This document shows, piece after piece, positions 62,527 to 64,000 of a DNA stretch of 64,000 nt (position 1 is its first letter; every line of letters starts with the position of its first letter). A program made the position numbers and the translations under genes. Below the pieces are notes generated by a model that saw only the letters and a list, made by a program, of their open reading frames with translations, searched no databases and was not told where the DNA came from. Origin of the DNA: Bradyrhizobium monzae (lineage in GTDB: Bacteria; Pseudomonadota; Alphaproteobacteria; Rhizobiales; Xanthobacteraceae); NCBI RefSeq assembly GCF_021458635.1, contig NZ_JAIRDQ010000006.1:1105-65104 (forward strand). The letters are read 5' to 3'.

Positions 62527-64000
62527 ATGCTCAATCGTCTGACCGTGTCCGCGCTGTTGAAGACAGTGATCGCGATCACGTCGATCTGCGTGGTGATCGC
62601 ACTCTCGCTCACCGCCTACGAGTCCTGGGATCGCCTGAAGACCGCCAACCGCATCTCGGCGATTGCCGACGCCTCCGCCGATCTATTCAAGGCGATGCAC
62701 AATCTGCGGACCGATCGCTCGACCACCTCGCGGCTGCTGAACGCCACCGAACCGATGGACTCCGAGATCGAGAAATATCTGCGCAGCCTGCGTGATGCGC
62801 AGATGCCGGCAATGGCACGCGCGCTGGGGCTGCTGCCGAGCATGGACTTCCCGCGATCCGGCACGCTGGTACCGGAGCTCGCGCGCCTCAACAAGCTGCT
62901 GATCGAGGAGCAGAAGGAGTTTTGGGAGAACGTCACCAAGCCGAAGGATCAGCGCCGCGCGGGCCTGACCAGGGAATACATGGAGACGACGCAGGGCCTG
63001 CTCGACGTCCTCGACAATCTCGGGAACACGCTGGCCGCCACCGTCAACCATCAGGACGCCGAGATCGACCAATTGCTGTCGATCAAGCAGAACGCCTGGC
63101 TATTGCGCAACACCGCGGGCGAGGCTTCGCTGATCGTCTCGACCGGACTTGCGGCCGGCAAGATCACGCCGGAAGCCCGCTACAACTATACCCAATATGT
63201 CGGCGGCACGAGCGCGATGTGGAAGGCGCTGGAATTGTCGACCTCCGGCATGCAGCTACCGCCGGCGCTCGCCTCCGCCATGGCCGGCGCCAAGACCGCC
63301 TATTTCGAGCCGCAATATCTGACCCTGCGCGACCGCCTCGCCGACGCGCTGGTCAAGGGCGAGAAGGCCGAGATGACGGCCAACCAGTGGAGCCCGCTCA
63401 CGGTCGGCCGCATGGCAAGCGCAGTCGCGGTGGCCGAAGCCGCCCTCGACGCAGCGAGGACGCATACCCTCGATCAACGCGGCGCGGCGCAACGCGCGCT
63501 GATCGTGCAGCTCGTGCTGCTGACGCTCGCGATCGGTCTCGCCGTCGGCGCGATCATGCTGGTCAGCCGCCGCGTCATCAACCCGCTCAACACCATCCGC
63601 GATGCGATGCTCAAGGTCGCGGGCGGCGATCTCGCCGTCGACAGCGGCTATCTCGATCGCAACGACGAGATCGGCGCGCTCGCCGGCGCACTGGAAACCT
63701 TCAAGCAGCAGGCTACCGAAAAGCTCAAGATCGAGGAGCACGAGCGCGAACGTAATGCGGGCGCCGCCGCGCGCCAGCGCGCTGTCGAAGCCTATGTCGG
63801 TGAGTTCGAAGGCGCCGTGCAAAAGACGCTGGGCGAGCTGAATGATGCGTCGGGCCGGATGCGCAAGACCTCGGGCGATCTTTCCGCGGTCTCGCGCCAG
63901 ACCTACGACCGCGTCCAGGTCGCCGGCAAGGCCTCCAACGACGCCTCCATGAGCGTCGACAGCGTCGCGGCCGCCGCCGAAGAGCTCTCGGCCTCGATCA
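62527..64000 (+). CDS. Methyl-accepting chemotaxis protein (partial, runs off the right edge)
   Basis: At least 491 residues with no stop in the window. TM1 (~10-28), a periplasmic sensor (~30-320), TM2 (~325-345), HAMP (~348-400, RRVINPLNTIRDAMLKVAGGD), then the start of the methyl-accepting domain (VAAAAEELSAS at the edge). A GGGGGGACTTCG ribosome site precedes the ATG. The ligand is unknown. Confidence 0.9.
   Translation, partial: MLNRLTVSALLKTVIAITSICVVIALSLTAYESWDRLKTANRISAIADASADLFKAMHNLRTDRSTTSRLLNATEPMDSEIEKYLRSLRDAQMPAMARALGLLPSMDFPRSGTLVPELARLNKLLIEEQKEFWENVTKPKDQRRAGLTREYMETTQGLLDVLDNLGNTLAATVNHQDAEIDQLLSIKQNAWLLRNTAGEASLIVSTGLAAGKITPEARYNYTQYVGGTSAMWKALELSTSGMQLPPALASAMAGAKTAYFEPQYLTLRDRLADALVKGEKAEMTANQWSPLTVGRMASAVAVAEAALDAARTHTLDQRGAAQRALIVQLVLLTLAIGLAVGAIMLVSRRVINPLNTIRDAMLKVAGGDLAVDSGYLDRNDEIGALAGALETFKQQATEKLKIEEHERERNAGAAARQRAVEAYVGEFEGAVQKTLGELNDASGRMRKTSGDLSAVSRQTYDRVQVAGKASNDASMSVDSVAAAAEELSASI

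Overview
The window looks like a chromosomal segment of an alphaproteobacterium of the Bradyrhizobium type. The evidence is high GC content, alphaproteobacterial marker genes (a DUF1465/RcdA homologue, a cysteine-free L31, the zapA - 6S RNA - ygfA arrangement), rhizobial small proteins (DUF4164, DUF1192, DUF2849, DUF7662, Thivi_2564 family), and several families of intergenic palindromic repeats. Species assignment is inference. Only the left edge shows a trace of a mobile element (an IS110-type transposase tail); I see no phage, CRISPR array, tRNA or rRNA.

Layout. 1-2.7 kb: IS110 tail, then a leftward block of a DUF4164 coiled-coil protein, zapA, 6S RNA, 5-formyl-THF cyclo-ligase and a YmdB-type phosphodiesterase. 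3-12.6 kb: a rightward central-carbon block (tkt, gap, pgk, class II fba, class I fba, a ThiE-like protein, a Sel1-repeat protein, an inositol monophosphatase). 12.6-18.3 kb: a lone AAA ATPase and an RND efflux pump with its adaptor. 18.5-24.9 kb: an apparent deletion-fusion ORF, a MotA-like/OmpA-like pair, a GNAT enzyme, an ABC exporter, L31 and an RcdA homologue. 25.0-25.2 kb: a strong candidate trans-acting sRNA. 25.3-33.1 kb: an SDR with a divergent HxlR regulator, a quinone oxidoreductase, and two c-di-GMP proteins (a GGDEF-degenerate EAL protein and an intact diguanylate cyclase). 33.2-48 kb: galU, an MltB-like transglycosylase, an SGNH-like protein lacking its expected Ser and His, a CsbD protein, two SDRs plus a TfdA-like dioxygenase, YqgE, a DsbD-domain protein, a flippase, a TauE permease, patatin-bdhA and a CAP-domain lipoprotein. 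48-59.6 kb: a near-complete assimilatory sulfate regulon. Leftward: cysG, DUF2849, cysI, DUF934, cysH, then sbp-cysT-cysW-cysA. Divergently rightward: cysD and a cysN-cysC fusion. 59.9-64 kb: malate synthase G, a small membrane protein and a chemotaxis receptor that runs off the right edge.

How the genes work together. The carbon block supplies the reactions shared by glycolysis, gluconeogenesis and the pentose phosphate/Calvin cycles. The sulfur block takes sulfate from import through APS (and PAPS via the kinase domain) to sulfite and sulfide, and makes the siroheme needed by the reductase. Patatin-bdhA fits polyhydroxybutyrate or hydroxybutyrate use, and malate synthase completes the glyoxylate shunt. 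Much of the window is housekeeping. The least ordinary items are the sRNA, the DUF1295/CFA-synthase chimera, the degenerate SGNH protein, the ZorAB-like membrane pair and the SDR-SDR-TfdA cluster. I found no clearly new multi-gene system.
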